Below, in pieces: positions 30,577 to 41,366 of a DNA stretch of 64,000 nt. The notes beneath the pieces were generated by a model. The model did no database searches, had not been told where the DNA came from, and saw nothing but the letters and a program-made list of their open reading frames with translations. This DNA is from Terrirhizobium terrae (GTDB lineage Bacteria; Pseudomonadota; Alphaproteobacteria; Rhizobiales; Rhizobiaceae). The number at the start of each line of letters is the position of its first letter. Within the stretch, counting starts at the first letter, position 1. Where the stretch lies: positions 124,001-188,000 of the forward strand of contig NZ_CP104991.1 of NCBI RefSeq assembly GCF_030323265.1. The letters are read 5' to 3'. Position numbers and translations under genes: made by a program.

Positions 30577-31633
30577 TTAGGCCTTATCGATCAGGAAACG
30601 AGCAGCTTCCGACGCCCAGCCGAAACGGACGGTGGAGCCGACCTCGACATCACCCGCGGTTGCAGGCGCGCGGGCGATGATTTCCTGCTCGCCGGCATCG
30701 ATGATGACGCGCAGTTCCGAACCGCCATAGACGGTTTCGCGTACGCGCCCCTCGCAAAAACCTTCGCCGAGTGTGATCATTTCCGGGCGAATGACGAGCG
30801 CGCCCTTGATGCCATCTGTGGGGGGCACCGGCAATCGGCAGCGTGCCGATGGCGGTCTCAAGCGCGCCGGCCTTGACCGTGCCACGGATGATCGACGACA
30901 CGCCGATGAAGTCGGCTACAAAGAGGTTCTGCGGCTCGTCATACATCTGGCGCGGCGTGCCGAGCTGGGCGATCTTGCCGTCGTTCATCAGGCAGATGCG
31001 GTCGGAGAGTGCCAGTGCTTCCTGCTGGTCGTGGGTGACAAAGATGATCGTCGCGCCGGTTTCACGGTGAATGCGCTTGATCTCGATCTGCATGACTTCG
31101 CGCAGCTTGGCATCGAGCGCGCCAAGCGGTTCGTCCATCAGGATGATGGCCGGATCGTAGACGAGGCAGCGGGCAAGCGCGACGCGCTGCTGCTGGCCGC
31201 CGGACAGCTGCGAGGGAGAGCGCTGCGACGCGTGGGCAAGACCGACGGTTTCCAGCGCCTTGGCAACCTTGGCGTCGATTTCCGCCTTTGGCAGGCTGCG
31301 CATCTTCAGCGCAAAACCGACATTTTCCGCCACCGTCATATGCGGGAAGAGCGCGTAGTTCTGGAAGACCACGCCGATATCACGCATGTTGACCGGCGCA
31401 TGCGTCTGGTCCTTGCCGTCGATGATGACGGTGCCGGATGTCGGCTCCTGCAGGCCGCAGATCAGTTGCAGGAGGGTGGTCTTGCCCGAGCCCGAAGGAC
31501 CAAGCAGGGTGAGAAGTTCGCCCTTGCACACTTCGAGATTGACGTGATCGAGTGCGGTGGTCTGGCCATAGAGCTTGGCAAGCCCCTGAACTTGAAGCTT
31601 GATTTCCGGCGTGTTGGCAGAAGCGGCTGACAT
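30577..31633 (-). CDS. ABC transporter ATPase, polyamine/2-aminoethylphosphonate type (PotA-like), single frameshift
   Basis: About 352 residues. Walker A GPSGSGKTT, signature LSGGQQQRVALA, Walker B IILMDEPLGALD and switch His in FVTHDQQEA. The C-terminal TOBE region lies one frame on: restoring one C to a CCCCCC run near 30830 joins LPIAGAP to TDGIKGALVIRPEMITLGEG. The ATG at 31633 has AAGGAAC upstream. It is the ATPase of the importer encoded by the next two upstream genes (fused permease and Tat-type binding protein). Confidence 0.85.
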
Positions 31634-31682
31634 GTCGAAACGTGTTCCTTTGGTCGTGATGGGATCGGCAGGGTTGCGCATA

Positions 31683-33419
31683 TCAGCGCGGCCTTGCCTT
31701 TTCGGCGATGACGAAAAGTACTGTCACCACCGCCACGATGAAGACCGAGGCCGCGGCCAGGGTCGGAGAAATGCTGAGAATGATATCGTCCCACATCTGC
31801 TTTGGCAGGGTCTGCTTGACGCCCGCACCGACGAACAGCGCGATCGTCAGTTCTTCGAAGGAATGCAGCAGGCCGAACAGGAAGGCTGCGATGGCGCCGC
31901 CCTTGACCAGCGGCAGAAGCACGAGACGGATCTGCTGCCAGCGGCTGGCACCGAGCGTTGCCGCCGCCTGAAGCAGGCGCCAGTCGAAACCACGGAACGT
32001 GGTCAGCAGGATGACGAAGACGATCGGCATAGCCGACAGCGTGTGGCCGAGTATGATGCCGGTATCCGTCGCGATCAGGCCGACCTTGGCCAGCACGTAG
32101 AACAGCGACACGCCGATGACGATATTTGGCACGATCATCGGCAGCATGAAGGACAGGAAAATCAGGCCGCCCGCCTTGCGCTGCGTTCGGGCCAGACCAT
32201 AGGCTGCCATGCCCGAGATGATCGTGGCAGCGATACCGGTCACGATGGCGACGATCACCGAGCGGGACGTCGCGCCCATCCACTGGCTGGAATTCAGATA
32301 GGTCTGGAACCATTTCAGCGAAAAGCTCTTCGGCGGAAATTCGAGAAAACTCGATCCGGAAAAGGCCATCGGCGGGAATGCCAGAACCGGGATGACCAGG
32401 ACGGCAATGACGATCCACACGAACACGGTGAAAACGCCGCGACCGAAACGCGCCGGAAACAGGTTGGCGACAAAATCGCTGACGGCGGCCCCCATCTCGA
32501 TGACTGCGCCACCGATGGCCCCAATCACGCCACCACGCCTGGTCGCCGCGCCATTGCCGGAAACGGCCGACATGCCGAAAAAGCGGTCGTAGACGGCGAT
32601 GGTGATCAGCGTGACGGCAAGAAGAAGCGCTGCGAGAGCACCGGCGAGGCGCAGATTGAAGAGTTGCTGTACCTGGGTGATCATCATCTGACCGATGACG
32701 GTTTCGCGCGGCGAACCAAGCAGAGCCGGCGTGATGAAGAAGCCGAGGCCCATGACAAAGATCAGCAGGCCGGCGGCGGCAACACCCGGCATCGAAAGCG
32801 GCACAAAAATGCGCCAGAAGGACTGGCTGCGGCTTGCACCCATGGTCATGGCGGCAGGGATGAGACGGCCATCGATGTTCAGCATGGTCGGCAGCATGGT
32901 CAGGATCGCGATCGGCAGCATGGCATGCGCCATGCCGAAGATCACCGCGCCGCGCCCATAAAGCAGATCGAGTTGCGTGTCGAAACCCATGCCGGTCAGC
33001 ATCTGGGCGACGATGCCCTTGCGAGCGAGCAGAACGATCCAGGCGAAATTTTTCAAGAGTGGACTGACCCAGAAAGGAAGAAGCACCAGCCACATGGCCA
33101 TGCGGCGGCGGCGCTCAGACATGCCGGCCAGCCAGACTGCGATCGGATACCCCGCGAGAAGACTGACGATGGTCACCTGCGCGGCAATGGCAAATGTATT
33201 GCCCAGAACCCGCACATAAACGCCGGCCGAGATCATCTGCTCGTAGACGCTGAGGTCGAAGGCGCCGGATTTGGGGTCGATGAAGGATTGCCAGATCAGC
33301 GCGCCGGCCGGAAGGATCAGCAACAGCGCCATATAGACAAGCCCCGGCATGGACAACCAGAGGCTATCCAGCCTCAGGCGCTTCCGTGAGATCGTGTCTG
33401 TGGCAGAAAGTTCAGCCAT
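31683..33419 (-). CDS. ABC transporter permease, both halves in one polypeptide (PotB-PotC fusion type)
   Basis: A 578-residue membrane protein with about twelve hydrophobic segments. Two EAA-type cytoplasmic loops mark two permease halves: TMGASRSQSFWRIFVPLSMPG near residue 210 and TLGASRWQQIRLVLLPL near residue 490. In most spermidine/putrescine systems these are two genes; here a single chain would form the channel. Between them is a hydrophilic linker around residues 285-330. It stands between the binding-protein gene (120 bases upstream, with a stem-loop between) and the ATPase gene. Confidence 0.88.
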   Translation of the reverse strand: MAELSATDTISRKRLRLDSLWLSMPGLVYMALLLILPAGALIWQSFIDPKSGAFDLSVYEQMISAGVYVRVLGNTFAIAAQVTIVSLLAGYPIAVWLAGMSERRRRMAMWLVLLPFWVSPLLKNFAWIVLLARKGIVAQMLTGMGFDTQLDLLYGRGAVIFGMAHAMLPIAILTMLPTMLNIDGRLIPAAMTMGASRSQSFWRIFVPLSMPGVAAAGLLIFVMGLGFFITPALLGSPRETVIGQMMITQVQQLFNLRLAGALAALLLAVTLITIAVYDRFFGMSAVSGNGAATRRGGVIGAIGGAVIEMGAAVSDFVANLFPARFGRGVFTVFVWIVIAVLVIPVLAFPPMAFSGSSFLEFPPKSFSLKWFQTYLNSSQWMGATSRSVIVAIVTGIAATIISGMAAYGLARTQRKAGGLIFLSFMLPMIVPNIVIGVSLFYVLAKVGLIATDTGIILGHTLSAMPIVFVILLTTFRGFDWRLLQAAATLGASRWQQIRLVLLPLVKGGAIAAFLFGLLHSFEELTIALFVGAGVKQTLPKQMWDDIILSISPTLAAASVFIVAVVTVLFVIAEKARPR

Positions 33420-33440
33420 TGGGAGTCCCGTCTGTTAAAA

Positions 33441-33472
33441 TGGCCCGTCCCGCATGTCGCAGGACCGGGCCA
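33441..33472 (-). other. Stem-loop between binding-protein and permease genes
   Basis: The minus-strand RNA can pair TGGCCCGGTCC with GGACGGGCCA with one bulge, followed by TTTTAA. Such hairpins after binding-protein genes commonly limit read-through and raise the ratio of binding protein to permease. Confidence 0.55.
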
Positions 33473-33539
33473 CCCTTTGTCAGATATGCAGCTCCGCCGG
33501 AAAACGGAACTTGAAGCTCAGGTGGAATTCAGGGACTGA

Positions 33540-34610
33540 TCAGCTCAGGATCCACTGCTCGAAACGCTGCGTCAGCGCATCCTGGTTTTCGGCCCAGTAT
33601 GCGGCGTTGAGAACCGTCAGACCCTTGATGTTTTCCGGCGAGGTCGGTAGAAGCTGCGCCTTCTCGGCATTCAGGTGTTCGTAAGCCTTCATGTTGGTCG
33701 GGCCGCAAGCGAGAATGTCGGTGTAGGCAGCCTGACGCTTTGGATCGAGGCACCATTCGATGAACTTGCGGGCGAGATCAGCCTTTTCGGTGTTGCCGGC
33801 GATCGTCCAGCCATCGATGTTGAACAGGCCACCGTTCCAGACGATGCCTGCCGGTGCGCCGGCATTGATGGCCGCCTGCGCGCGGGTCGACCAGGTCGAC
33901 ATCATGTCCAGTTCGCCGTTCTGGAGAAGCTGCGTGGCGTGAGCGCCCGAGGTCCACCAAATGTCGATGTTGGACTTGATCTTGTCGAGGCTTTTGAAGG
34001 CGCGGTCGACATCGAGCGGATAAAGCTTGTCGAGCGGAACGCCATCGGCCAGCAGTGCCATTTCCAGTGTCGTTACCGGGCTGCGCCACAGGCCGCGACG
34101 GCCCTTGAAGGATTCGACATTCCAGAAATCGGCCCAACTGGTCGGCACCGTCTTCATCGTGTCCTTGCGGTAGCCCATGGCCAGCGCGAAGATGGCGACG
34201 CCGGCAAAATCATTCTCGAACGTGTGCGGCGTGAAGTCGTCCTTGTTGGGCACTTCGATATTGAGCGGCAGCATGTAATTGCCGCCGAGCTTGCGGATAC
34301 GCAGCACGTGTTCCGGCGTCATCAGCGCGACGTCGAACAGTTTGGTGTCGGTGTCGATCGCCATCTTGTATTGCGGGATCGGATCCGGCTCGTTGGTATT
34401 GGTCTGAATCGTCACGCCGGTTTCGGCGGCAAAGGTGTCGTAGAAGGCGACCTTGAAGCCTTCATAGAAGGCGCCGCCCATATCGCGTACGACCAGCGTT
34501 TCGCCGGCAAAGGCGCGGGTGCCCTTCAGCAGCGCCGGAGCAGCAAGCGCTACGGCGGCAAGGCCGGTGGTCGCCTTCATGAAGCCACGGCGCGATACAT
34601 TGTTATTCAT
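33540..34610 (-). CDS. Periplasmic substrate-binding protein, polyamine-type ABC transporter
   Basis: A 356-residue PotD-like extracellular binding protein. The N-terminus SRRGFMKATTGLAAVALAAP is a twin-arginine (Tat) signal, with likely cleavage after AFA. The mature protein begins GETLVVRDMGGAFYEGFK. WWTSGAHATQLLQNGELDM and FIEWCLDPKRQAAYTD are typical of the spermidine/putrescine/thiamine-like cluster D family. The ATG at 34610 follows GAGGGTAAAA. The ligand cannot be read from sequence. Confidence 0.86.
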   Translation of the reverse strand: MNNNVSRRGFMKATTGLAAVALAAPALLKGTRAFAGETLVVRDMGGAFYEGFKVAFYDTFAAETGVTIQTNTNEPDPIPQYKMAIDTDTKLFDVALMTPEHVLRIRKLGGNYMLPLNIEVPNKDDFTPHTFENDFAGVAIFALAMGYRKDTMKTVPTSWADFWNVESFKGRRGLWRSPVTTLEMALLADGVPLDKLYPLDVDRAFKSLDKIKSNIDIWWTSGAHATQLLQNGELDMMSTWSTRAQAAINAGAPAGIVWNGGLFNIDGWTIAGNTEKADLARKFIEWCLDPKRQAAYTDILACGPTNMKAYEHLNAEKAQLLPTSPENIKGLTVLNAAYWAENQDALTQRFEQWILS

Positions 34611-34679
34611 TTTTACCCTCCGGCGTTTTTGTTTGACCTTCGTCAACTCTACTCTTTCCGTCACTGCGGCTTCGGTAAA

Positions 34680-35885
34680 TTACATTTTTCCGTGCATCTG
34701 CTTTGGCACATGCGAAGCAAGCGGCCGACGGCTTGCGCAAAAGCGAAGAACAGCCTCGGCAAGCACGTTGTCACAGATCGCTAGCTGGGATTCCTCGATG
34801 AATTCATCGGGGCGATGCCCCTGTTCCATGCTACCCGGCCCGCAAATGACCACCGGCACATCCAGCGCCTGTGCGAACAGACCCGCTTCCGTGCCAAAGC
34901 TGACGCGACATTCCTTGCCACCCTTCGGCAGGCAGGCGGCAAAGGCCTGCACGACAGGATGATCGCCATCAATCGAGTGGCCCGGATAATTGCCGGTGAT
35001 CTCGATATCGATCGACGCCTCCTTGAAACGTTCCTTGTGCGGGGCGACGGCCGCAGCACCTGCCTTGCGAACCTGCTCGGCCAAAGCCAGCGGATCGTCC
35101 GCCGCCATCATGCGGCATTCCATCAACAGCTCGGCATTGTCCGGCACCAGATTGACCGCCGTGCCGCCCGAAAGCTTGCCGACATGCACGGTGGCATAAG
35201 GAACGGAATAGCCCGGCTCACGCGGACCACGGGCCTCGATTTCATCCTGCAATTTGCGCAGGCCGGAGATGAAATCGCTGGCGATATGCAATGCGTTGAG
35301 CGCGAGCGGTGCCTCGGCGGAGTGGCGCGGCACGCCGGTCGCCTTAACGTGCAAGGCCATCTTGCCCTTGTGGCCAAGGCCGAGCTGCATCGATGTCGGC
35401 TCACCGACCACGATCAGGTCCGGCAGGATGTCGCGTGCGGCGATTTCCTCAAGCATTGGTCTCACTCCGACACAGCCGATTTCCTCGTCATAGGAGATTG
35501 CAAGCCACAAGGGGGCCGCCAGGCTTTTCACGTCGATCGTTTGTGCCAGCGCCAGCGCCGATGCGACAAAACCCTTCATGTCGGTCGTGCCGCGCCCATA
35601 AAGCTTGCCATTCTTAAGCGTGAGACTAAACGGCGGCACCGTCCAGTCCTGCCCGACAACCGGAACGACATCGACATGGCCGGACAACATCAACCCGCCA
35701 GGTGCATCCGGGCCAAGCCGCGCCAGTAGTGCTGCCTTCTGTCCGGTCGCGTCGTAGAAGCGTTCGCAGACCGCGCCCGCTTCTTCCAGTGCTGTCTCGA
35801 CTTCGTCGATCAGCGGCAGGTTGGTGTCCGAACTGACGGTGGGATGCGCGACGAGGCGCTCAAGCCACGCTTGCGTCACCGTCAC
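34680..35885 (-). CDS. M20-family deacylase, acetylornithine deacetylase (ArgE)-like
   Basis: A 401-residue zinc-dependent amidohydrolase. Metal ligands are visible in MLSGHVDVVPV (His and Asp), GRGTTDMKG (Asp), ISYDEEIGC (catalytic and ligand Glu pair) and EPTSMQLG; the C-terminal ligand His is in EQGHRPDEF. The dimerisation domain lies in the middle. ArgE removes the acetyl group of N-acetylornithine, but the gene sits in a catabolic operon, not with arginine genes, so another N-acyl substrate is likely. It overlaps the GH3 stop by four bases. Confidence 0.85.
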   Translation of the reverse strand: MTVTQAWLERLVAHPTVSSDTNLPLIDEVETALEEAGAVCERFYDATGQKAALLARLGPDAPGGLMLSGHVDVVPVVGQDWTVPPFSLTLKNGKLYGRGTTDMKGFVASALALAQTIDVKSLAAPLWLAISYDEEIGCVGVRPMLEEIAARDILPDLIVVGEPTSMQLGLGHKGKMALHVKATGVPRHSAEAPLALNALHIASDFISGLRKLQDEIEARGPREPGYSVPYATVHVGKLSGGTAVNLVPDNAELLMECRMMAADDPLALAEQVRKAGAAAVAPHKERFKEASIDIEITGNYPGHSIDGDHPVVQAFAACLPKGGKECRVSFGTEAGLFAQALDVPVVICGPGSMEQGHRPDEFIEESQLAICDNVLAEAVLRFCASRRPLASHVPKQMHGKM

Positions 35886-38223
35886 AGCCTTGCCTCCGCC
35901 TCATCCATCGCCGCGTTGATGTCGGCAACCAGGCCGGCAACCTCGGCTTCCGGAATGGACACGCGAAGACGGCGTTCCAGTGAGGTGAAGATGCCGAAGA
36001 ACGAGTTGGCGCAATGGTTGAGCATGCGCATCGCGTCGTCTTTCGAGATATTGCAGCGGCTGACCAGATAGGCGCAGATATGCTCGCAGGCGATGGCATT
36101 CGGCAGCACATAGGCTGGCTGGGTGTCATAGGCGATGCGACGGAACGGCAGGACCGACGGCTTGATCGTCAGGTCGGCGGACAATTTTGGATCACGCGAG
36201 GACGCGCCGATAACGAGGCGGGCATCCACACCTTCCAGCACCCAGCGTCCGAGCGCCGGGTCCCAGATCGCCAGATCCGAGCCCTTGAGGGTGATCTCGA
36301 TCCGTTTGCTTTCGCCGGGCGCCAGAACGGGCTTGGCAAAACCCTTCAACTCCTGCGGCGAACGCTTCAAACGTTTGCCCGGTGCATGAAGATAAAGCTG
36401 CGTCACTTCCGCACCAGCACGGCCGCCCGTGTTGGTGACGGTGAAGGCAACAGTGATTTCATCCTGCAGGCCGATCTGGGCGGACGACACGCTGAGATCG
36501 GAATACGCGAAGGTCGTATAGCTCAGGCCATGACCGAACGGGAAGAGCGGTTCTATTTCGCGCAGATCATAGGAACGATAACCGACATGAATGCCTTCGC
36601 CATAAATATGGCGGCCGTTTTCGCCGGGATAATGCAGGAAGCCGGGAACATCTGCCAGACGCTTCGGGAAGGTGACGGAAAGCTTGCCGGACGGATTGAC
36701 CTTGCCGGTCAACACATCGGCAACGGCACCGCCCATGGCCTGGCCGGCATAGAAGGTGACGAGCACCGCCCCAACCGCATCCACCCACGGCATTTCTACC
36801 GCATCCGGGCATGCGATCACAACTGCGACCTTATCCGAAGCCTCGGCAAGCGATGCGATCATGTCATCCTGACCAGGGCCAAGCGCCAGCGTCGTACGGT
36901 CGGAACCTTCGCCATCATAGGCGCCCTCGGTCGAGGTATAGACCAGAACCAGATCCGCCTTTGCGGCCAGCGCCAGCGTTTCGGCATCGGCCTCTTCACG
37001 GAAGGTCAGCATATGGTTTGCGCCAAGCGCCTGCTGCAACTGCTCCAGCGGCTGGTCGACCATGGTGGGGATTGTGGTGGCACAACCGGAACCCTGAATG
37101 ACCGGCGTGCCAGCATCACGACCGACGACGAGAATGGTCTTCATGTCCGGCGTGATCGGCAGCAGGTCTGCGTTGCGCACCAGAACCATGGAAGCAGCCG
37201 CCATGGCGCGCGCTTCGGCATGATGGTCCTCGGCGGTGTAGACCGGCACCGGATTTGCCGCGCCTGCATTGCAGCGCTCGATCATTTCCAGCATGCGCGT
37301 GCAGGACAGGTTCGCCACGTCTGACGGAACGGTGCCGTTGTCGAGTGCGGCCAGAAGATCGGCCTTGCGGCGCGGGCTTTCCGGCATGTCGAGATCGCCA
37401 CCCGCCATCAGCGAAACCGGACGATCCTTGATGCCGTGCCAATCGGAAACAACCACGCCGTCAAAGCCCCAGTCATCGCGCAGCACGTCGTTCAGGAGCC
37501 ACGGATCCTGTGAAGCCTGCACCCCGTTGAGGCGATTGTAGGAGGACATGATCGTCCAGGGCTTTGATTGCTTGATGGCGATCTCAAAACCCTTGAGATA
37601 GATTTCCCGAAGCGCACGTTCCTCGATGACACTATCCATCGTGGTGCGCTCGACCTCGGAATTGTTGCAGGCAAAATGTTTGAGCGAGGTACCCACGCCT
37701 TGGCTCTGGATGCCTTCGATAACGGCTGCCGACAGCTTGCCGGTGACCAGCGGATCTTCGGAGTAATATTCGTAGGAGCGGCCGGCGAGCGGCGTGCGGC
37801 GCAGATTGATGCCGGGACCAAGCAGCAGATGCACGCCCATGGCGCGGCATTCCTGACCGAGCAGCACGCCGAGCCGCTGCATCAAACCTTCATCCCAGCT
37901 GTTACCCATCGCCGAACCGTTGGGGAAGCAGGTCGCCGGCTTCATTTCCCCCACGCAATCGCGACATCGCTGGCACGCTGGTTGACAACGGAGAGGAAGG
38001 CATCGAGATCCATGCCGCCGCGTTCATCACTATCGATCTGTGGGATCGAATATCGTACGCCATAGGTGCCGTCAGTCATGACGATCGGCTTGATGCCATA
38101 GGCGGGAACAGCCGCAGTCTTCCACATTCCGAAACCGGAAAGCAGGTCGACCTTTTCCTGATTGGTCATCGCCTCGACGATCGATGCGATTGTCTGATCT
38201 GCGGACTTGGTCTTCTCGTGCAT
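35882..38223 (-). CDS. GH3 family beta-glucosidase, single frameshift
   Basis: About 780 residues. The N-terminal part (MHEKTKSADQTIASIVEAM, MTDGTYGVRYSIP) joins the main frame near 37945 when one G is added to a GGGGG run (VAIAWGEMKPAT). The (alpha/beta)8 domain holds LLLGPGINLRRTPLAGRSYE and the nucleophile Asp in VVSDWHGIKD. The second domain has the KxxDLVLVYTSTEGAYDGEG region and the C-terminus a fibronectin-III-like fold (NTGGRAGAEVTQLYL). There is an added helical tail of about 60 residues (ISKDDAMRMLNHCANSFFG) of unknown role. No signal peptide, so it acts on imported glycosides. Confidence 0.85.
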
Positions 38224-38342
38224 TCTGGACTCCGTGATGCGGCACTCACCGCGCTGGTCAGGCGGTGTTGGCGCGCACATTGTCAGCCACCGAACAAAAA
38301 TCAAAATAAGATATTCAGAAGTGATGCTTTGAAAAAGCGAGC

Positions 38343-39296
38343 CTAGCTTTGGCTTGTCCGACGCAGGTTGAGGATCGGCGCCTCCATGCCCGGCACATAA
38401 TTGTCGGAAATGAGGTTGCTGCAATGCTCTTCAAACGTCCGCACCATACGCGTCGAAACCTGCTGGCCGACGCGGATCAGGCCGATACGCATCGGCCGGT
38501 GCTCTCCCGACAGGCGCAGGCTGACAAGCCGTCTCCCATCCAGCGCTGCCTTGTTCTTCGGCCGGACATTAGCAAGCGTATAGCCGTAACGGCTGGCCAC
38601 CATCGTGCGGATGACTTCCTGATGCTGGATCTGCGCGACGATATTCGGTGTTGCTCCGGCGGCCGCGAACAGGCCGAGGAAATAGTCGCGCGACAGCGGC
38701 AGATCGAGCAGGATGAATTCATGTTCCTGTAATTCGACCAGCGAAATCGCCGAGCGTTCGGCCAGCGGGTCGGTTTCGGCCACCTGAACATAGGGCGGAA
38801 GCTCCGCCAGCGGCGTAAATTCGAAACCTTCCGGAACAGACAGATCGTATGAGAGCGCGATATCCAGTTCGGCGCGTTCCAGGCGCGTCAGCAGTGTCCG
38901 GTGATCGGCGACAGTCGGCCTGACAGTCACGCCGGGATAGGCTGCCTTGAAACTCTGGCTCACTTCCGGCAGCAGCATCGGCGCAAAGGTGAGCAGGCAG
39001 CCGAGCGACAGGGTTCCGCGAATCTGGTCCGTTGCTTCCGAGGCTGCGGTATAGAGGTTCTGCACCTGCTCGATCACCGCCTTCGCCTGCAGCAAAAGTT
39101 TCTGTCCGGCCGGGGTCAGCGACAGTCCCTGCGCATGGCGCCGCAGGAATAACTGGGTGTTGAGCTCGATCTCCAGCTGCGAGATCGCCGTCGAGATAGA
39201 GGGCTGAGAAACCCGGATACGGTCCGATGCAAGCGTGATCGAACCGGCTTCTGCCGTGGCGATGAAATATTCGAGCTGCCGCAAAGTGAACCGCAT
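38343..39296 (-). CDS. LysR-family transcriptional regulator
   Basis: A 317-residue LysR regulator. The N-terminal helix-turn-helix is MRFTLRQLEYFIATAEAGSI and RIRVSQPSISTAISQLE. The effector domain contains LLPEVSQSFKAAYPGVTVRP. The ATG at 39296 is the usual family start; one at 39314 is possible. It lies at the head of the minus-strand catabolic genes and divergent from the monooxygenase gene at 39569, so it likely controls both directions from the 270-base region between. Confidence 0.87.
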   Translation of the reverse strand: MRFTLRQLEYFIATAEAGSITLASDRIRVSQPSISTAISQLEIELNTQLFLRRHAQGLSLTPAGQKLLLQAKAVIEQVQNLYTAASEATDQIRGTLSLGCLLTFAPMLLPEVSQSFKAAYPGVTVRPTVADHRTLLTRLERAELDIALSYDLSVPEGFEFTPLAELPPYVQVAETDPLAERSAISLVELQEHEFILLDLPLSRDYFLGLFAAAGATPNIVAQIQHQEVIRTMVASRYGYTLANVRPKNKAALDGRRLVSLRLSGEHRPMRIGLIRVGQQVSTRMVRTFEEHCSNLISDNYVPGMEAPILNLRRTSQS

Positions 39297-39568
39297 GTGA
39301 GGCCCTGATGCCAAAAGTCACGCCGCAAGGCAGACGGATAGGCCCCCGTCAAACGAGGCGCCGGACGGCAGCCTAATATTTGTGCTTTGCTAAAATGTAA
39401 ACGTTCCCTCACCGAAGTGACCTCGTCAGCCCGCCCGTGCCCTGCTTTCGGCAATCCTAACCAGTGCTGCAGCAAATCATAATTTTCCGAATGCCAAGCC
39501 TTCGCTAGACCGGAACGATAGCTGAGCGCCGAACGGCGGGTCGTTGCGAAATAAAGAAGGGCGAATGC

Positions 39569-40818
39569 ATGTCAGTCGAAAAGATCCATACGCTGGTGGT
39601 TGGCGCCGGCCAGGCGGGTGTCGCCATGAGCGAACACCTGAGCCGCAACGGCATCGACTACATCGTGCTCGAGCGCGGGCGTGTTGCCGAGCGCTGGCGT
39701 TCGATGCGCTGGGATTCGCTGGTCGCCAACGGCCCGGCCTGGCATGATCGCTTTCCGGGGATGGATTTCCCCGGTCATCCTGACGCATTCGTGCCCAAGG
39801 AAGGCGTCGCCGATTATTTTGAAGCCTATGCCGACATGCACAAGGCGCCGATCCGCTGCGGCGTCGACGTCACCAAGGTCGAACGGCTTGAAGACCGGCC
39901 CGGTTTTCGCGTCGAAACCTCCGATGGCGTCATCGAAGCTCTCAACGTCGTTGCCGCTACCGGCCCGTTCCAGAAACCTTCCATTCCACCGATCGTGCCT
40001 GCGGATGCCGGTATCACGCAAATGCATTCGAGCGATTACCGCAATCCCGCGCAGCTCGCCGAAGGCGCGGTGCTGGTCGTTGGCGCAGGTTCGTCCGGCG
40101 TGCAGATTGCCGAGGAACTGATGTTATCCGGCCGCAAGATCTATCTCTCCGTTGGCCCGCATGACCGCCCGCCGCGCGCCTATCGCGGCCGCGATTTCGT
40201 CTGGTGGCTCGGCGTGCTTGGCAAATGGGACGCACAGGCACAGGCCCCCGGTTCAGAGCATGTGACCATTGCGGTCAGCGGCGCACACGGCGGCAAGACC
40301 ATCGATTTCCGCCGTCTGGCGGCGCAAGGCATGGTGCTGGCCGGCATGACAGTTGCCTATAATAACGGATCGCTTTCCTTCGCCGACGATCTTGTCCGAA
40401 ATCTCGATCGCGGTGACCAGAATTATCTGTCCCTGCTCGACGAGGCGGATGCCTTTATCGCCCGCAATGCTTTCGATCTGCCGGAAGAACCCGATGCCCG
40501 CACGCTGGGACCGCAGGTCGACTGTGTCACCAATCCGTTGCGCGAGCTCAACCTGCAAGAAGCGGGTGTAACCACGATCATCTGGGCGACCGGTTTTGTC
40601 TCGGACTACAGCTGGCTGAAGGTCAACGCTTTCGACGAGGCCGGTCGTCCAAAACACCAGCGCGGCGTTTCCGCTGAAAAAGGTATCTACTTCCTCGGCC
40701 TCCTTGGCTTTCCGGCCGCGGTTCCAGCTTCATCTGGGGCGTATGGCACGATGCCAAGCATGTGGCCGACCATATCCTCATCCAGGACACGTACCTCGCC
40801 TACGCGCCGCAACCCTGA
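39569..40818 (+). CDS. Flavin-containing monooxygenase (CzcO-like), single frameshift
   Basis: About 417 residues with two Rossmann motifs: VVGAGQAGVAMSEHLSRNG near residue 10 (FAD) and VVGAGSSGVQIAEEL near residue 170 (NADPH). VAATGPFQKPSIPP is the linker usually found between them. Near 40712 one C is missing; repair gives GLPWLSGRGSSFIWGVWHD and a C-terminus ending YAPQP. The exact FMO fingerprint is not present, so it belongs to the wider class-B flavoprotein group. The next gene, RidA-family, starts 54 bases on. Confidence 0.82.
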
Positions 40819-40872
40819 TCATCCGGCAAAAACCTGCCGACGACCAACATGAACAATCCGATGGAGAAGAGA

Positions 40873-41286
40873 ATGGCCCATACGCGCATTCGCAAGTTCA
40901 ACACCAAGGAAACATACCCCGAGCAGAAGCTCGACAACGACCTCTGCCAGGCCGTCGTCGCCCGTGGCACGATGATCTTCCTGCGCGGCCAGTGCCCGCA
41001 GGATCTCGACACCGCCAAGAACATCGACAGCCATGATCCGGTGGACCAGACCCACAAGGTGATGCAGAACATCCGCCAGCTGGTTGAAGAATCCGGTGGC
41101 AAGATGGAGCACGTCACGAAGCTGGTCGTCTATCTCACCGACGTGCGTCACCGCGAAGCCGTTTACCGGACCATGGGCGAATACATCAAGGGCGTCTTCC
41201 CGGTCTGCACCGGCCTTGTCGTCGTCGCGCTGGCACGCCCCGAGTGGCTGGTGGAAATCGATGCGACCGCCGTCATTCCGGACTGA
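40873..41286 (+). CDS. RidA/YjgF-family protein
   Basis: A 137-residue RidA-family protein: MAHTRIRKFNTKETYPEQK, FLRGQCPQDL, HKVMQNIRQLVEESGGKME, VYLTDVRHREAV, EIDATAVIP. RidA proteins hydrolyse reactive imines or enamines, and RutC of the uracil pathway is a member. The ATG at 40873 with GGAGAAG upstream is preferred over 40849. It is between the monooxygenase and DUF1028 genes on one likely transcript. Confidence 0.88.
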   Translation: MAHTRIRKFNTKETYPEQKLDNDLCQAVVARGTMIFLRGQCPQDLDTAKNIDSHDPVDQTHKVMQNIRQLVEESGGKMEHVTKLVVYLTDVRHREAVYRTMGEYIKGVFPVCTGLVVVALARPEWLVEIDATAVIPD

Positions 41287-41366
41287 TTCTTCCTCACATG
41301 GTGGCGGTCGGCATTTATCGGCGGCCACAAAGGCACACCGACATCCCACCTGATACAGGAGTTCCC

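Noticed and set aside
31462-33389. Very long open frames (543 and 596 codons) overlapping the fused permease gene
   Set aside because: They are antisense or out-of-frame shadows with Arg/His/Asp-rich low-complexity translations; the permease frame has clear transmembrane and EAA features.
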